NCBI RefSeq assembly: GCF_001722335.1
Contig: NZ_MIHA01000011.1
Span: 109,592-173,591 of the forward strand
Reading direction: 5' to 3'
DNA length: 64,000 nt
DNA from: Mycolicibacterium flavescens
GTDB taxonomy: Bacteria > Actinomycetota > Actinomycetes > Mycobacteriales > Mycobacteriaceae
Shown piece after piece: positions 47,615-56,914 of this stretch. The notes below the pieces were generated by a model. It worked only from the letters and a program-made list of their open reading frames with translations. It was not told the DNA's origin and did no database searches. Positions within the stretch are counted from its first letter, which is position 1. Every line of letters begins with the position of its first letter. A program made the position numbers and the translations under genes.

Positions 47615-48321
47615 TGCAGAGTTCCTTTCCCGGTGATCCGGAGATAGGTTGCCGCGGCTACGCGTCAGAACCGATTGGCAAAGATAATGTCATCCTCCCA
47701 GACAATTCCGCAATACGGAGCCATTTCCGGATTGGAGTGGGCGGTCGGAAATGTCGCCACGCCGTACTGCGAAGCGCGTACTGATCGACGAAATCAACGT
47801 CACAAATGGCGATTGCCAACCGGCCGGAGTTCGCTGAGATGGGCGTGTCACCGCGTTGCGGCAGGATGACGCGGTAGGCAGTTCCGTCAGCGAATTGTCC
47901 ATAATCGCGGCTGTGCGATAAACGTTGCGCCACCGTTTCCCGCGGGCCCGGGAAACTTTCATGATCAGGCAATTCGCGAAACTTTAACACCGCCGCGCCC
48001 GTAGCGCCCGGCAACCGCCGCGCGGCGGGCCGCAACGTGCGCCGTGCGGTTGTGCGGGGTGGGTTGCGCGACTGGTTGGGGCGGGCCGCGACGATGCGCC
48101 GGTGGGTTTGCCGATCACGGATTCTGACGTGATCGCAAATAAGAGGTCGCGCGGGACAGCGGGCGGGTGAGTTCGTTATTTGTCCATTGTGCCGATTACC
48201 CGGCATCCGAACGGTCGCGATCGTTACCGTCGAAATTGGGCGCTGTGCAAAGTCGATTTCATCGTCCCAGCAACATCGATTGACAGCCGTGCGGCAAACC
48301 GGTGGATGTGCTGGACGAGGA
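47615..48321. other. 707-bp gap between the PGRS-like gene and maf
   Basis: AT-richer than the rest (for example around 47690-47800 and 47930-47990). It has the 5' region of the PGRS-like gene, a doubtful 110-codon frame at 47658-47990 and scattered inverted repeats. No confident gene or RNA was found. Confidence 0.5.
47658..47990 (-). other. Doubtful 110-codon reading frame upstream of the PGRS-like gene
   Basis: From GTG 47990: LKFRELPDHESFPGPRET ... YGQFADGTAYRVILPQRGDT ... AIAICDVDFVDQYALRSTAW, ending at TAG 47658. Residue composition looks protein-like but third-position GC is modest, no ribosome site was seen and I recognise no family. It may be a decayed gene. Confidence 0.2.
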
Positions 48322-48978
48322 TCATCCGGCGGGCGGGCCCCCGACCGGGTTGTCGGCCCACAGCCGGGGCAGCGACACGCCGCAGCGCTCGAGCAGTTCG
48401 CGTACCAGGGGCAACCCGATGCCGACGACGGCCGAGGGGTCGCCGTCCACGCCGTCGATGAACCAGCCGCCGAGCCCGTCGAGTGTGAACCCGCCCGCCA
48501 CCGCGGTCGGCTCACCGCTGTCCACATATGCGGCGAGGTCGGTGGCGCTGGGGCGGCCGAACCGGACGGTCGTCGCGGCGGCCTGCGCGACCCGGTGGGT
48601 CAACGCGCCGCGCTGGAACCGCAGCACGCAGTGGCCGGTGTGCAGGACGCCGGCGCTGCCGGCCATCTGCCGCCACCCGGCCAGTGCCGCGTCGGCCGAG
48701 GCGGGCTTGCCGTGCAGTTCGCCGTCACGGAACAACATGGAGTCGCAGCCGATCACCACGCAGTCGGCGGCCAGCGCCGGGCTCAGTTCAGCGCCGACAG
48801 CGTCGGCCTTGGCGGTGGCCAGCGCGACCGTCACCTCCGCGGGCGTCGCGGCCGCGGACAGGCTCGCCGCGACCGCGTCCTCGTCCACTCCGGAGACAAC
48901 CACGATCGGCTCGATTCCAGCCTGCCGCAACACTTTCCGGCGACCGGAGGATGCGGATGCGAGGACGACGCGCGTCAT
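48322..48978 (-). CDS. maf: Maf-family nucleoside triphosphate pyrophosphatase
   Basis: 218 residues from ATG 48978. The N-terminal [18 protein letters not shown] is the Maf signature (LASxSxxR), and [18 protein letters not shown] is the catalytic Asp loop. [20 protein letters not shown] and [12 protein letters not shown] close the fold. Maf removes pyrophosphate from non-canonical NTPs such as m5UTP or dTTP/UTP. It overlaps the accE5 stop (ATGA), as Rv3282 follows Rv3281 in M. tuberculosis. Confidence 0.93.
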   Translation of the reverse strand: MTRVVLASASSGRRKVLRQAGIEPIVVVSGVDEDAVAASLSAAATPAEVTVALATAKADAVGAELSPALAADCVVIGCDSMLFRDGELHGKPASADAALAGWRQMAGSAGVLHTGHCVLRFQRGALTHRVAQAAATTVRFGRPSATDLAAYVDSGEPTAVAGGFTLDGLGGWFIDGVDGDPSAVVGIGLPLVRELLERCGVSLPRLWADNPVGGPPAG

Positions 48979-49262
48979 CGACGGCGCATGTGTGTCCGTT
49001 CCACGAGCGTCACCTGTTGCCAGCTGAACGGCGAGTACCGCAGCCGGTCGACCGGGTGACCCCACAGGTTCTCTTCCTGCTCGCGCGGTTCGGCAGGCGC
49101 CCCCGCCGCGGCGGCGAGCACCGCGAGCACCGCGGCCAGTTCCTCATCGGAAGGCTTACCGCTGAGCACCTGGATGTGCGGCTCATGCTTGGCTGCTTCG
49201 TCGCTCACGTCGGCCGCCTTCTCGTTCGCTGTCATAGGAGCTGGATCGTTCGCTCCGCTCAC
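48975..49262 (-). CDS. accE5: Acyl-CoA carboxylase epsilon subunit
   Basis: 95 residues from GTG 49262, which overlaps the accD5 stop as GTGA; an internal ATG (49235) would give 86. The conserved segment [20 protein letters not shown] is the epsilon-subunit signature, and the C-terminus [22 protein letters not shown] is conserved. AccE5 stabilises and activates the AccA3-AccD5 complex. It lacks the long N-terminal extension of M. tuberculosis AccE5 (177 residues). Confidence 0.85.
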   Translation of the reverse strand: MSGANDPAPMTANEKAADVSDEAAKHEPHIQVLSGKPSDEELAAVLAVLAAAAGAPAEPREQEENLWGHPVDRLRYSPFSWQQVTLVERTHMRRR

Positions 49263-50899
49263 AGCGGAATGTTCCCGTGCTTCTTCGGCGGCGTCTGCGT
49301 GATCTTGCGTTCCAGCAGCCGCAGCGCGTTGGCGACATACCCGCGCGTGTGCGACGGCGGGATCACCGCGTCGACGTAACCGCGCTCGGCGGCGACATAC
49401 GGGTTGACGAGCGTGTCCTCGTAGTCCTGCTGCAGCTGCAGCCGCAGGGCGTCGACGTCCTCACCCTTCTTGGCCGCCTCGGAGAGCTGCTGGCGGTAGA
49501 CGAACCCGACCGCGCCCGCGGCACCCATCACCGCGATCTGCGCGGTCGGCCACGCCACGTTCACGTCGGCGCCCATCTCCTTGGACCCCATCACGCAGTA
49601 CGCACCGCCGTAGGCCTTGCGGGTGATCACCGTGATCTTGGCGACCGTGGCCTCCCCGTAGGCGTAGAGCAGCTTGGCGCCGCGGCGGATGATGCCGTTG
49701 TACTCCTGGCCGGTGCCGGGCAGGAAGCCGGGCACGTCGACCAGCATCACGATCGGCACGTTGAAGCAGTCGCAGGTCCGGATGAAGCGGGCGGCCTTCT
49801 CGGAGGCGTTGATGTCGAGGCAGCCGGCGAACTGCGTCGGCTGGTTGGCCACGATGCCCACCGACCGGCCCTCGATGCGGCCGAACCCGACGATGATGTT
49901 CTGCGCGTAACCGGCCTGCACCTCGAGGAACTCGTCCTCGTCGAGGATGCGGGTGATCACCTCGTGCATGTCGTAGGGCTGGTTCGGCGAATCCGGGATC
50001 AGCGTGTCGAGCTCGAGGTCCTCGTCGGTGAGGTTGTCCTCGATCGGGCCCTCGGGCACCGGCTCGGAGAAGCGCGGCGGATCGGCGTAGTTGTTGCTCG
50101 GCAGGTAGCTCAGCAGCTCGCGCACGTAGTCGAACGCGTCCTGCTCGCCGGAGGCGACGTAGTGCGCGGTGCCCGACTTCGCCATGTGCGTGTGCGCGCC
50201 GCCGAGCTCCTCCATCGTGACGTCCTCACCGGTGACGGTCTTGATCACGTCGGGGCCGGTGATGAACATCTGGCTGGTCTGGTCGACCATCACGATGAAG
50301 TCGGTCAGCGCGGGGGAGTACACGTGGCCGCCGGCGGCCGCACCCATGATCAGCGAGATCTGCGGGATCACCCCGGACGCCATGATGTTGTTGTGGAAGA
50401 TCTGGCTGTACAGGCCCAGCGACACCACACCCTCCTGGATGCGGGCGCCGGCGCCGTCGTTGATGCCGATCAGCGGCCGGCCGGTCTTGATCGCCAGCTC
50501 CTGCACCTTGACGATCTTCTCGCCGTACACCTCGCCGAGGCTGCCGCCGAACACCGAGACGTCCTGGCTGAAGATGCACACCTCGCGGCCGTCGATGGTG
50601 CCGTACCCGGTGACCACACCGTCGCCGAACGGGCGCTTGTCGGCGAGCCCGAAATTGGTGCTGCGGTGCCGCGCCAGAGCGTCGAGTTCGACGAACGACC
50701 CCTCGTCGAGCAGACCCAGAATGCGTTCGCGCGCAGTCAGCTTGCCCTTCGCGTGAATCTTCTCGACCGCGGCCTCACCGACCGGGTGCAGCGTCTCCTC
50801 GGTCCGCCTACGCAGATCCGCCAGCTTGCCCGCGGTGGTGTGGATGTCGATCTCGTGTTCGCCCGAGGGTTCGACCGACTGTTCGCTAACGCTCGTCAT
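49259..50899 (-). CDS. accD5: Propionyl-CoA carboxylase beta subunit AccD5
   Basis: 546 residues (Rv3280 548). Carboxyltransferase domains: [56 protein letters not shown] (first oxyanion-hole region), then [20 protein letters not shown] and [18 protein letters not shown] (second). With AccA3 and AccE5 it carboxylates propionyl-CoA to methylmalonyl-CoA for methyl-branched lipids. ATG 50899; GTGA overlap with accE5. The methyltransferase gene 35 bp upstream is not part of this locus in M. tuberculosis. Confidence 0.96.
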   Translation of the reverse strand: MTSVSEQSVEPSGEHEIDIHTTAGKLADLRRRTEETLHPVGEAAVEKIHAKGKLTARERILGLLDEGSFVELDALARHRSTNFGLADKRPFGDGVVTGYGTIDGREVCIFSQDVSVFGGSLGEVYGEKIVKVQELAIKTGRPLIGINDGAGARIQEGVVSLGLYSQIFHNNIMASGVIPQISLIMGAAAGGHVYSPALTDFIVMVDQTSQMFITGPDVIKTVTGEDVTMEELGGAHTHMAKSGTAHYVASGEQDAFDYVRELLSYLPSNNYADPPRFSEPVPEGPIEDNLTDEDLELDTLIPDSPNQPYDMHEVITRILDEDEFLEVQAGYAQNIIVGFGRIEGRSVGIVANQPTQFAGCLDINASEKAARFIRTCDCFNVPIVMLVDVPGFLPGTGQEYNGIIRRGAKLLYAYGEATVAKITVITRKAYGGAYCVMGSKEMGADVNVAWPTAQIAVMGAAGAVGFVYRQQLSEAAKKGEDVDALRLQLQQDYEDTLVNPYVAAERGYVDAVIPPSHTRGYVANALRLLERKITQTPPKKHGNIPL

Positions 50900-50934
50900 G
50901 GTCGTCGATGCTAACGAACGGCCTTAATGTCTCC

Positions 50935-51693
50935 TTAAGCAGGCTTGCGCAGAACCACTGCGGCGAAGCTCGTCAGCGCGGGCACCGGGTGCTTGAGCAG
51001 GAAGCGGGTCTTGGCGCGCTCGATCGCGTCCAGCGGCTTGATCACGTGGTAGTAGTGATGCCCGAACGCGCCGTGCCACTGCTCGACCTGGAATCCGACG
51101 CTCTCGAACCGCCGGATCGCGCGCTTGGTCGGACCGGTCGTCCACCGGTAGTACGCCGGGAACTTGTCCATGTTGCCCATCTGCAGGCGGCCGGGCTGCA
51201 GCTTGTCGACGACCGCGAGCGCCGCCTTCTCCGGGATCAGTTTGTTCACCACGAACGGAAAGGTGAACAGCGTGGGGAAGTAGTGCACCGACAGGCCGCC
51301 CGGGCGCAGCAGGTTGAAGCAGTTCTGGTGAAACGTGCGCGCGTCGGGCAGGTGCTCGCACAACATCTTCGAGAACACCAGGTCGTAGGTGTTGTGCTCC
51401 TCGGTGATCGGCTGGCACAGGTCGGCCACCCGCGTCTGTACCTCACCGTTGGCCTTGGACAGCTCGTTGGCCGAAATGTCAATGACCACACGGTGTTCGA
51501 CGAAGCCCCACCGCTCCGCGTCGCCGATGACCGGGTTGGCGCCGCCGCCCAGCTCGGCCACCCGGTTGACGCCCTCGCGCTGCGCCAGGTCGTGGACGAA
51601 GTCGTCGTAGCCCTTCCACAGGGTGTCGAGGTCGGTGTATCCAACTTGGCCGTCACGGCTCATCACCGTGCTGGCGAAGTCGTCAATTCCCAT
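50935..51693 (-). CDS. Class I SAM-dependent methyltransferase
   Basis: 252 residues from ATG 51693, with GGAAG upstream. The AdoMet-binding motif is RVAELGGGANPVIGD (about 44-58), acidic VVIDISANEL follows, and KMLCEHLPDARTF and NLLRPGGLSVHYFPTLF are the post-core motifs. Substrate unknown; placement at the start of the polysaccharide block and divergence from a glycosyltransferase suggest sugar or lipid O-methylation. Same strand as accD5, 35 bp ahead, so co-transcription with accD5 is possible. A TATAGT -10 lies upstream. Confidence 0.82.
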   Translation of the reverse strand: MGIDDFASTVMSRDGQVGYTDLDTLWKGYDDFVHDLAQREGVNRVAELGGGANPVIGDAERWGFVEHRVVIDISANELSKANGEVQTRVADLCQPITEEHNTYDLVFSKMLCEHLPDARTFHQNCFNLLRPGGLSVHYFPTLFTFPFVVNKLIPEKAALAVVDKLQPGRLQMGNMDKFPAYYRWTTGPTKRAIRRFESVGFQVEQWHGAFGHHYYHVIKPLDAIERAKTRFLLKHPVPALTSFAAVVLRKPA

Positions 51694-52053
51694 GTCATCA
51701 CTTCCGGTGGTTATTTGCTGAAGGCCACACTATACCCGGTGAACGCGAACTCTCGCGCCACGAGGAAGCGGCCGGCGAACACCTCCGCCACGAGCCTCGA
51801 CGGTGCGGCCCGACGCCCGCCGGGGTGGCTGAACACACCGCGCGCGGCGGCTCTAGCTGCGACGATTCCGAGGGGCCGCGGACACGCCAGGTGCGTCGTG
51901 CGCTCGCAGGCCTGGCGGCACATATATGGTGTTGGCGCAGATGAGCTTGTGACGACGACCGATTTGCGGTTCTATTAGTGCCGTTCCGATCGGATCAGAC
52001 ATGTAGCTATTCGTCGGCAAACGACCAACTCGCCGTTCAAGGGACGTATAAGC
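51694..52053. other. Divergent intergenic region, start of the main polysaccharide block
   Basis: 360 bp. It has a TATAGT -10 on the minus strand and a leader before the GT gene. No ORF with protein-like composition was seen. Confidence 0.5.
51729..51734 (-). promoter_or_regulatory. -10 of the methyltransferase promoter
   Basis: TATAGT on the minus strand, about 36 bp before the ATG at 51693. The -35 is not clear. Confidence 0.4.
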
Positions 52054-53202
52054 GTGCAATCGAATCGCAGGTATGACGGGGTCGACGGCCCCAAGGTGGC
52101 GATCGCGCACGACTACCTGACGCAGCTGGGCGGCGCGGAGAAGATCGTGCTGTCGATGAGCAAAGCCTTCCCCGAAGCGCCGATCTACACGATGCTCTAC
52201 GAGCCCTCGACCACCTACCCCGAGTTCGCTGACCTCGACGTGCGGGTGTCGGGGCTGAACCGGTTCGGCCTTGCCCGCAAACACCACCGGGCGTTTCTGC
52301 CGGTGCTGCCGGCGGTCGCCAACTCGATGTTCGTCGACGCCGACGTCGTGATCACCAGCACCAGCGGCTGGGCGCACGGGTTCCGTACCCGCGGGCGCAA
52401 GCTGATCTACTGCTATTCGCCGGCGCGCTGGCTGTACCTGTCGGACAAGTACCTCGGCTCCGACAGCGGCCTGATCAAGCGGGCCGGGCTGGCGCTGACC
52501 GCGCCCTACCTCAAGGCGTGGGACCGCAAGATGGCTCACGGGTCCGACCGGTACCTGGCGATCTCGACGCTGATCCAGGGTCGGATCAAACAGACCTACG
52601 GCATCGACTCGGACGTGCTGTTCGCCCCGGTTGCCATGTCGCAGAACTTCACCACCGAACCGGTGCCACAACTGGGGGCCGACGACGACGGCTTCTACCT
52701 CGTGGTGTCGCGGCTGCTGCCCTACAAGAACGTCGACGTGATCGTGCGCGCCTTCCGCGACGTCCCGGCCGGCGCCGACCGGCGTCTGGTCGTGGTCGGG
52801 AAGGGGCCCGACGCCGAACGCCTGGCCGCGATGAAGACACCCAACGTCACGATGCTCTCGGACCTGACCGACGGCCAGATGGCGTGGCTGTACAAGAACT
52901 GCCGCGCACTGCTGGCCGCCAGCTACGAAGACTTCGGCCTGACCCCGATCGAGGCCGGGGTGTGGGGACGGCCAAGTGTGGCACTGCGATTCGGCGGCTT
53001 CCTGGACACCATCGACGAAGGTGTGACGGGCATGTACTTCGACGAACCCGAGCCGCGCGCGATCGCCGCGGCGCTCGACCGGTTCGAGGCCGCCACCTTC
53101 GACCCGGACAAGATCCGCCGCCACGTCGAGCAGTTCACCGAGGAACGCTTCGCCGAGAAACTGTATGCAGCCGTCGACAAGCTGGCAGCGGATGCCACCT
53201 GA
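52054..53202 (+). CDS. GT4-family glycosyltransferase
   Basis: 382 residues from GTG 52054 with AAGGGA upstream. N-terminal KVAIAHDYLTQLGGAEKIVLS, the hallmark of WbaZ/GT4 mannosyl/rhamnosyltransferases; YCYSPARWLY; donor half LVVSRLLPYKNVDVIVRAFR, and EDFGLTPIEAGVWGRPSVA with the E-x7-E-like pair. It is cytoplasmic and would add a sugar to a lipid-linked chain. Sugar specificity unknown. It opens the plus-strand run of seven polysaccharide genes. Confidence 0.85.
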   Translation: MQSNRRYDGVDGPKVAIAHDYLTQLGGAEKIVLSMSKAFPEAPIYTMLYEPSTTYPEFADLDVRVSGLNRFGLARKHHRAFLPVLPAVANSMFVDADVVITSTSGWAHGFRTRGRKLIYCYSPARWLYLSDKYLGSDSGLIKRAGLALTAPYLKAWDRKMAHGSDRYLAISTLIQGRIKQTYGIDSDVLFAPVAMSQNFTTEPVPQLGADDDGFYLVVSRLLPYKNVDVIVRAFRDVPAGADRRLVVVGKGPDAERLAAMKTPNVTMLSDLTDGQMAWLYKNCRALLAASYEDFGLTPIEAGVWGRPSVALRFGGFLDTIDEGVTGMYFDEPEPRAIAAALDRFEAATFDPDKIRRHVEQFTEERFAEKLYAAVDKLAADAT

Positions 53203-53238
53203 CCGTCGCGACTCGGATCCCGAACAGGAGCGCACCCG

Positions 53239-53916
53239 ATGAGCCGACCGCCGGCCGTCACCGATCCTCAGATCGTCGCCCGCAAAGTCGCTGCGGCGCC
53301 GGGCCTTCGGATGCCGCCGCCGCCGAAGTACGACCTGCGGCCCGACGGCCGGGTCGACAACTACCGCATGCAGGACATGGGGCTGCTCCGCAAGGCGCGA
53401 AACCGCGTCGGGCAGCTGCTCTACAACATGGTGGTCACCTACATCCCGTCGCACCACGTGCGGCTGGCCTACCTGCGGGCGTTCGGGGCCAAGATCGGCA
53501 AGGGTTCCTCGGTGAACCGCGGCACCACGATCCTGGACATCGAGTTCCTCACCATCGGTGACGACTGCTGCGTCGGGGCCCGCTGCATGCTCGACGCGCG
53601 CGCCGGGCTCTACCTGGGCGACAACGTGATTCTGGCCAGCGACGTGCACATGCTCGGCGGAGGGCACGACATCAACCACCCCGACTTCCTGCCGGTGCCC
53701 AACCCCACGGTGGTCGAGGACTACGTGTGGATCGCCAGCCGGGCCATGACGCTGCCGTGCCACATCGGCCGCGGTGCGGTGGTGGCCGCCCAAGCGGTGG
53801 TGATCAAGGACGTCGGCGAACTCGAGGTGGTCGGCGGCAACCCCGCGAAGGTGATCGCCAAACGCGACCCGGAAGGGTTGCAGTACAGCGGCAGGTTCCG
53901 CGCACCGTTCTGGTGA
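53239..53916 (+). CDS. Hexapeptide acyltransferase, copy 2
   Basis: 225 residues. N-terminal VARKVAAAPGLRMPPPPKYDL tail, then helical LLYNMVVTYIPSHHVRLAYL and beta-helix repeats GAKIGKGSSVNRGTTI, FLTIGDDCCVGARCMLDA, YLGDNVILASDVHMLGGGHD (His likely catalytic), AVVAAQAVVIKDVGE. Probable O-acetyltransferase acting on the polysaccharide. It shares layout and many residues with the copies at 41458 and 55106. Its stop overlaps a possible GTG start of the next gene. Confidence 0.82.
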   Translation: MSRPPAVTDPQIVARKVAAAPGLRMPPPPKYDLRPDGRVDNYRMQDMGLLRKARNRVGQLLYNMVVTYIPSHHVRLAYLRAFGAKIGKGSSVNRGTTILDIEFLTIGDDCCVGARCMLDARAGLYLGDNVILASDVHMLGGGHDINHPDFLPVPNPTVVEDYVWIASRAMTLPCHIGRGAVVAAQAVVIKDVGELEVVGGNPAKVIAKRDPEGLQYSGRFRAPFW

Positions 53917-53918
53917 GC

Positions 53919-55049
53919 ATGGCCGACCTCAAAGACCACCGGCTGGTCTTCGTCGGGCCCGCCGACGGCGAGACCGCGGTGGGCGACTACGCGGAGAACC
54001 TGTTGCGCGCGCTGCGGCCCCACTTCGGTGAGATCGTCGAACGCCGCACCCTGGCACCGGGCAAGGAAACCCTGCGCGACATCCTCGAACACCGCAGGTT
54101 CGTCAAAACCGCTGTGGCCCAGGGACCGCCGGGTCGGGTGGTGGCCCACGCCGAACTGGCCGCCGGAGGTATCGCACCGTTCTGGTCGACGGCGGGCCTG
54201 CGCGACGTGCCGGTCACCGCGACCGTGCACGACCCGCCGCAGGGCATCTGGTGGCCGGCCAGAACCAAGTTCATCGCCCAGCACAAGTACCTGATGCACG
54301 GTATGCACTATCCGCTGCGGCCGCTGTCGCGGGTCATCGAGGGCGCGGTCAACGGAGACCGGACCATCTTCGGGCTCAGCCAGATCGGCCGGTTGTCGAT
54401 CGAGATGACCTATCCCAAGACCAACACCGCCTACGTGCCGTACCTGGTGTGTGACCGCCCCACGATCACACCGGCCCACGAGCGGCCCAAGGCCGTCGGG
54501 TTCTTCGGGCTGGTCTACCGCGGCAAGGGATTCGAGCAGATCGCGCGGATCCGTCGTGAACTCCCCGACGACATCATGATCCGGGTCGCCGGCCGCGGCA
54601 CCGAGTCGCTGCCGCGCCAGGACGGGGTGGAGATCCTGGGAGCGGTCGAAGGGCCCGCCGAGGACGCGTTCTTCGAATCGGTGCGCGCCGTGGCGATCCC
54701 GTACGGTAAGCGGCACTTCTACGCCGAGACCTATCCGGCGTCATCGGTGGCCGCGCACGCGCTGGCCTACCAGACCCCGATCGTGTGTACCGGGTACGGA
54801 TCGCTGGCCGAGTTCAGCGAGGACACCGGCGCGGTCGTGGTGCCGATGGACGCCACGTCCCCGCAGAGCCTGCCCGACGGGTTCTCGCCGGCCGTCGAGT
54901 CGCTGCTCAACGACGAACCGCGGCTACAGCGGCTCGCCGAGAACGCCGACCGGGTGCGCGGCGAACGTTCGGCCGAACGGACCGCGGCGGCCTACGCCGC
55001 CGAGTGGTCACGCATGCTCGACCGGAGGCGAAAACGTCGGGACGGCTGA
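53919..55049 (+). CDS. Glycosyltransferase, module copy A
   Basis: 376 residues from ATG 53919 (GTG 53913 possible, GTGA-coupled to the acyltransferase). GT-B-like. N-terminal LVFVGPADGETAVGDYAENL, RVVAHAELAAGGIAPFWS, VTATVHDPPQGIWWPARTKF, then donor half AVGFFGLVYRGKGFEQIARI, VRAVAIPYGKRHFYAETYPA, and CTGYGSLAEFSEDTGAVV. Closest in layout to a GT4-type; family exact number uncertain. Strongly similar to the gene at 55777, with which it forms a tandem duplication together with the preceding acyltransferase. Confidence 0.78.
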   Translation: MADLKDHRLVFVGPADGETAVGDYAENLLRALRPHFGEIVERRTLAPGKETLRDILEHRRFVKTAVAQGPPGRVVAHAELAAGGIAPFWSTAGLRDVPVTATVHDPPQGIWWPARTKFIAQHKYLMHGMHYPLRPLSRVIEGAVNGDRTIFGLSQIGRLSIEMTYPKTNTAYVPYLVCDRPTITPAHERPKAVGFFGLVYRGKGFEQIARIRRELPDDIMIRVAGRGTESLPRQDGVEILGAVEGPAEDAFFESVRAVAIPYGKRHFYAETYPASSVAAHALAYQTPIVCTGYGSLAEFSEDTGAVVVPMDATSPQSLPDGFSPAVESLLNDEPRLQRLAENADRVRGERSAERTAAAYAAEWSRMLDRRRKRRDG

Positions 55050-55105
55050 GTGGTTCGAGCCGTCCCCAACGATCGTCACCAGTCCCGGAGAACAGGAGTA
55101 GGTCG

Positions 55106-55768
55106 GTGCCAAAGGAACCGGATACCGCAGACCCGGAGGATGTGGCCAGAAAGCTCGCGGCCGCACCGACGTTGAAGATTCCGCCGCCACCGGAGTGGGT
55201 GTACAACGACGAGGGCCGCGTGGTGGACATCCTGCAGGAGGGCTTCACGTTCCGGCGCAAGCTGCGCAACTATCTCGGTGAGCTGGGATACAACCTGATC
55301 GTCGGGCACCTGCCGTCGCAGCGGCTGCGGCAGGCCTATCTGCGGCTGCTGGGCGCCCACATCGGCCCCAACTCCCGGATCGGGCGGAACACCAAGGTGC
55401 TCAACATCGAGTTCCTCACCATCGGATCGAACACCTCGACCGGGGCGCGGTGCCTGCTCGACGCCAGGGGCGGACTGTGGATCGGCGACAACGTCGAGAT
55501 CTCCGAAGACGTCCACCTGCTCGGCGGCGGGCACGACATCAACCACCCGGATTTCCTGCCGGTCCCCATCCCGACCGTCGTCGAGGAGTACGCGTGGATC
55601 GGCAACCGCGCGATGATCCTGCCCAGCCTCATCCACCGCGGCGCCGTGGTATCGGCGCACTCGCTGGTGATCAGGGATGTGGCCGAACTCGACGTGGTCG
55701 CAGGCAATCCCGCCAAACCGATCGGCAGGCGCAGCGCCGAGGCCCTGCCCGCCGCGCGCCGGATGTAG
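55106..55768 (+). CDS. Hexapeptide acyltransferase, copy 3
   Basis: 220 residues from GTG 55106, with AGGAG 10 nt upstream. N-terminal VARKLAAAPTLKIPPPPEWV tail, helical LGELGYNLIVGHLPSQRL, then beta-helix GAHIGPNSRIGRNTKVLNIE, FLTIGSNTSTGARCLLDA, IGDNVEISEDVHLLGGGHD, AVVSAHSLVIRDVAEL. Same family as copies 1 and 2. It forms the second acyltransferase+GT module. Confidence 0.82.
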   Translation: MPKEPDTADPEDVARKLAAAPTLKIPPPPEWVYNDEGRVVDILQEGFTFRRKLRNYLGELGYNLIVGHLPSQRLRQAYLRLLGAHIGPNSRIGRNTKVLNIEFLTIGSNTSTGARCLLDARGGLWIGDNVEISEDVHLLGGGHDINHPDFLPVPIPTVVEEYAWIGNRAMILPSLIHRGAVVSAHSLVIRDVAELDVVAGNPAKPIGRRSAEALPAARRM

Positions 55769-55776
55769 CACCGCCG

Positions 55777-56910
55777 ATGTCCCCTCTGCTCAACGACCGC
55801 CGGTTGATCTTCGTCGGCCCCGCCGAGGGTCAGACCGCCGTCGGTGACTACTCCGAGCACTTCGTCGGCGCGGTGCGCCCGTTCTTCCGCGATGTCGTCG
55901 AGGTGCGCACCGCCGGTCCCGGCGGCGACGGCGTGGCCGACATCAGGCGCTACCGCAAGGCGGTCGCAGACGCGGTGCGCAGCAGCCCCGGCGGCAAAGT
56001 GCTGGTGCACGCCGAACTCGCCGCCGGCGGGGTGGGACCGTTCTGGTCGATCGTCGGGCTCGCCGGTGTGCCCGTCACCGCCACCGTGCACGACCCGCCG
56101 CAGGGCACCTGGTGGCCGGCGCGCACCCGCTTCGTCGCCGGGCACCGGGTGCTGATGCACGGACTGCACTACCCGCTGCGGCCGGTGTCGCGGGCGCTCG
56201 AGGGGGCCGTCAACGGACGGCGAATGTTGTTCGCCCTCAGCGAGATCGGGTCGCGCTCCATCACCATCACGTATCCGCGGACCAACGTCGTCTACATTCC
56301 CCACCTGGTCAAGAGCCGGCCCGACGCCACACCCGCCGAGAAGCGGCCGCGGGCGGTCGGGTTCTTCGGGCATGTGTACCGCGGCAAGGGGTTCGAGCAG
56401 ATCGAGCGGATCCGGCGGCTGCTGCCCGACGACATCGCGGTGCGGGTGGCGGGCCGGGGCACCGAGAACCTGACCCCCGCGCCGGGGGTGGAGATCGTCG
56501 GTCCGGTCGACGGCCCCGACGAGGACGCGTTCTTCGAATCCGTGCGGGCGATCGTGATCCCGTACAACAAGCGGCACTGGTACGCCGAGACGTACCCGGC
56601 CTCCGGCGCGGTGGCGCACGCGATGTCCTACCGCACACCGGTGGTGTGCACCGCTTACGGCGCGCTGACCGAACTGAGCGAGGAGACCGGGGCTGTGGTC
56701 ACGCGCACCGAGACCGGCGCGACACCCGCCGAGGTCGCCACCGCGCTGGCCGAGGCCATCACCGCCCTAGTCGACGACGAGTCGCGGCTCGCCGCGATCG
56801 GCGCGTCCGCGGACCGCACCCGGCACGCCCGGTCGCCGAAACGGATCGCCGAGTCATTCGCCGCGGCGTGGGAACACCTGCTGGCGGCCCACGCCCGTCG
56901 GGTCGGCTGA
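55777..56910 (+). CDS. Glycosyltransferase, module copy B
   Basis: 377 residues from ATG 55777, 8 bp after the acyltransferase stop. Motifs parallel copy A along the whole length: LIFVGPAEGQTAVGDYSEHF, KVLVHAELAAGGVGPFWS, VTATVHDPPQGTWWPARTRF, AVGFFGHVYRGKGFEQIERI, VRAIVIPYNKRHWYAETYPA, CTAYGALTELSEETGAVV. The C-terminus is longer and Ala-rich (AEVATALAEAI). A diverged paralogue probably with a different sugar or linkage. Confidence 0.78.
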   Translation: MSPLLNDRRLIFVGPAEGQTAVGDYSEHFVGAVRPFFRDVVEVRTAGPGGDGVADIRRYRKAVADAVRSSPGGKVLVHAELAAGGVGPFWSIVGLAGVPVTATVHDPPQGTWWPARTRFVAGHRVLMHGLHYPLRPVSRALEGAVNGRRMLFALSEIGSRSITITYPRTNVVYIPHLVKSRPDATPAEKRPRAVGFFGHVYRGKGFEQIERIRRLLPDDIAVRVAGRGTENLTPAPGVEIVGPVDGPDEDAFFESVRAIVIPYNKRHWYAETYPASGAVAHAMSYRTPVVCTAYGALTELSEETGAVVTRTETGATPAEVATALAEAITALVDDESRLAAIGASADRTRHARSPKRIAESFAAAWEHLLAAHARRVG

Positions 56911-56914
56911 CGCG

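Noticed and set aside
47690..47962. 90-codon frame on the minus strand in the PGRS-maf gap
   Set aside because: Overlaps the other doubtful frame, has no family similarity and no ribosome site.
50935..51693. The methyltransferase as BirA (the gene next to accD5 in M. tuberculosis)
   Set aside because: It has an AdoMet-binding ELGGGxN motif and no biotin-ligase GRGRRG-type loop.
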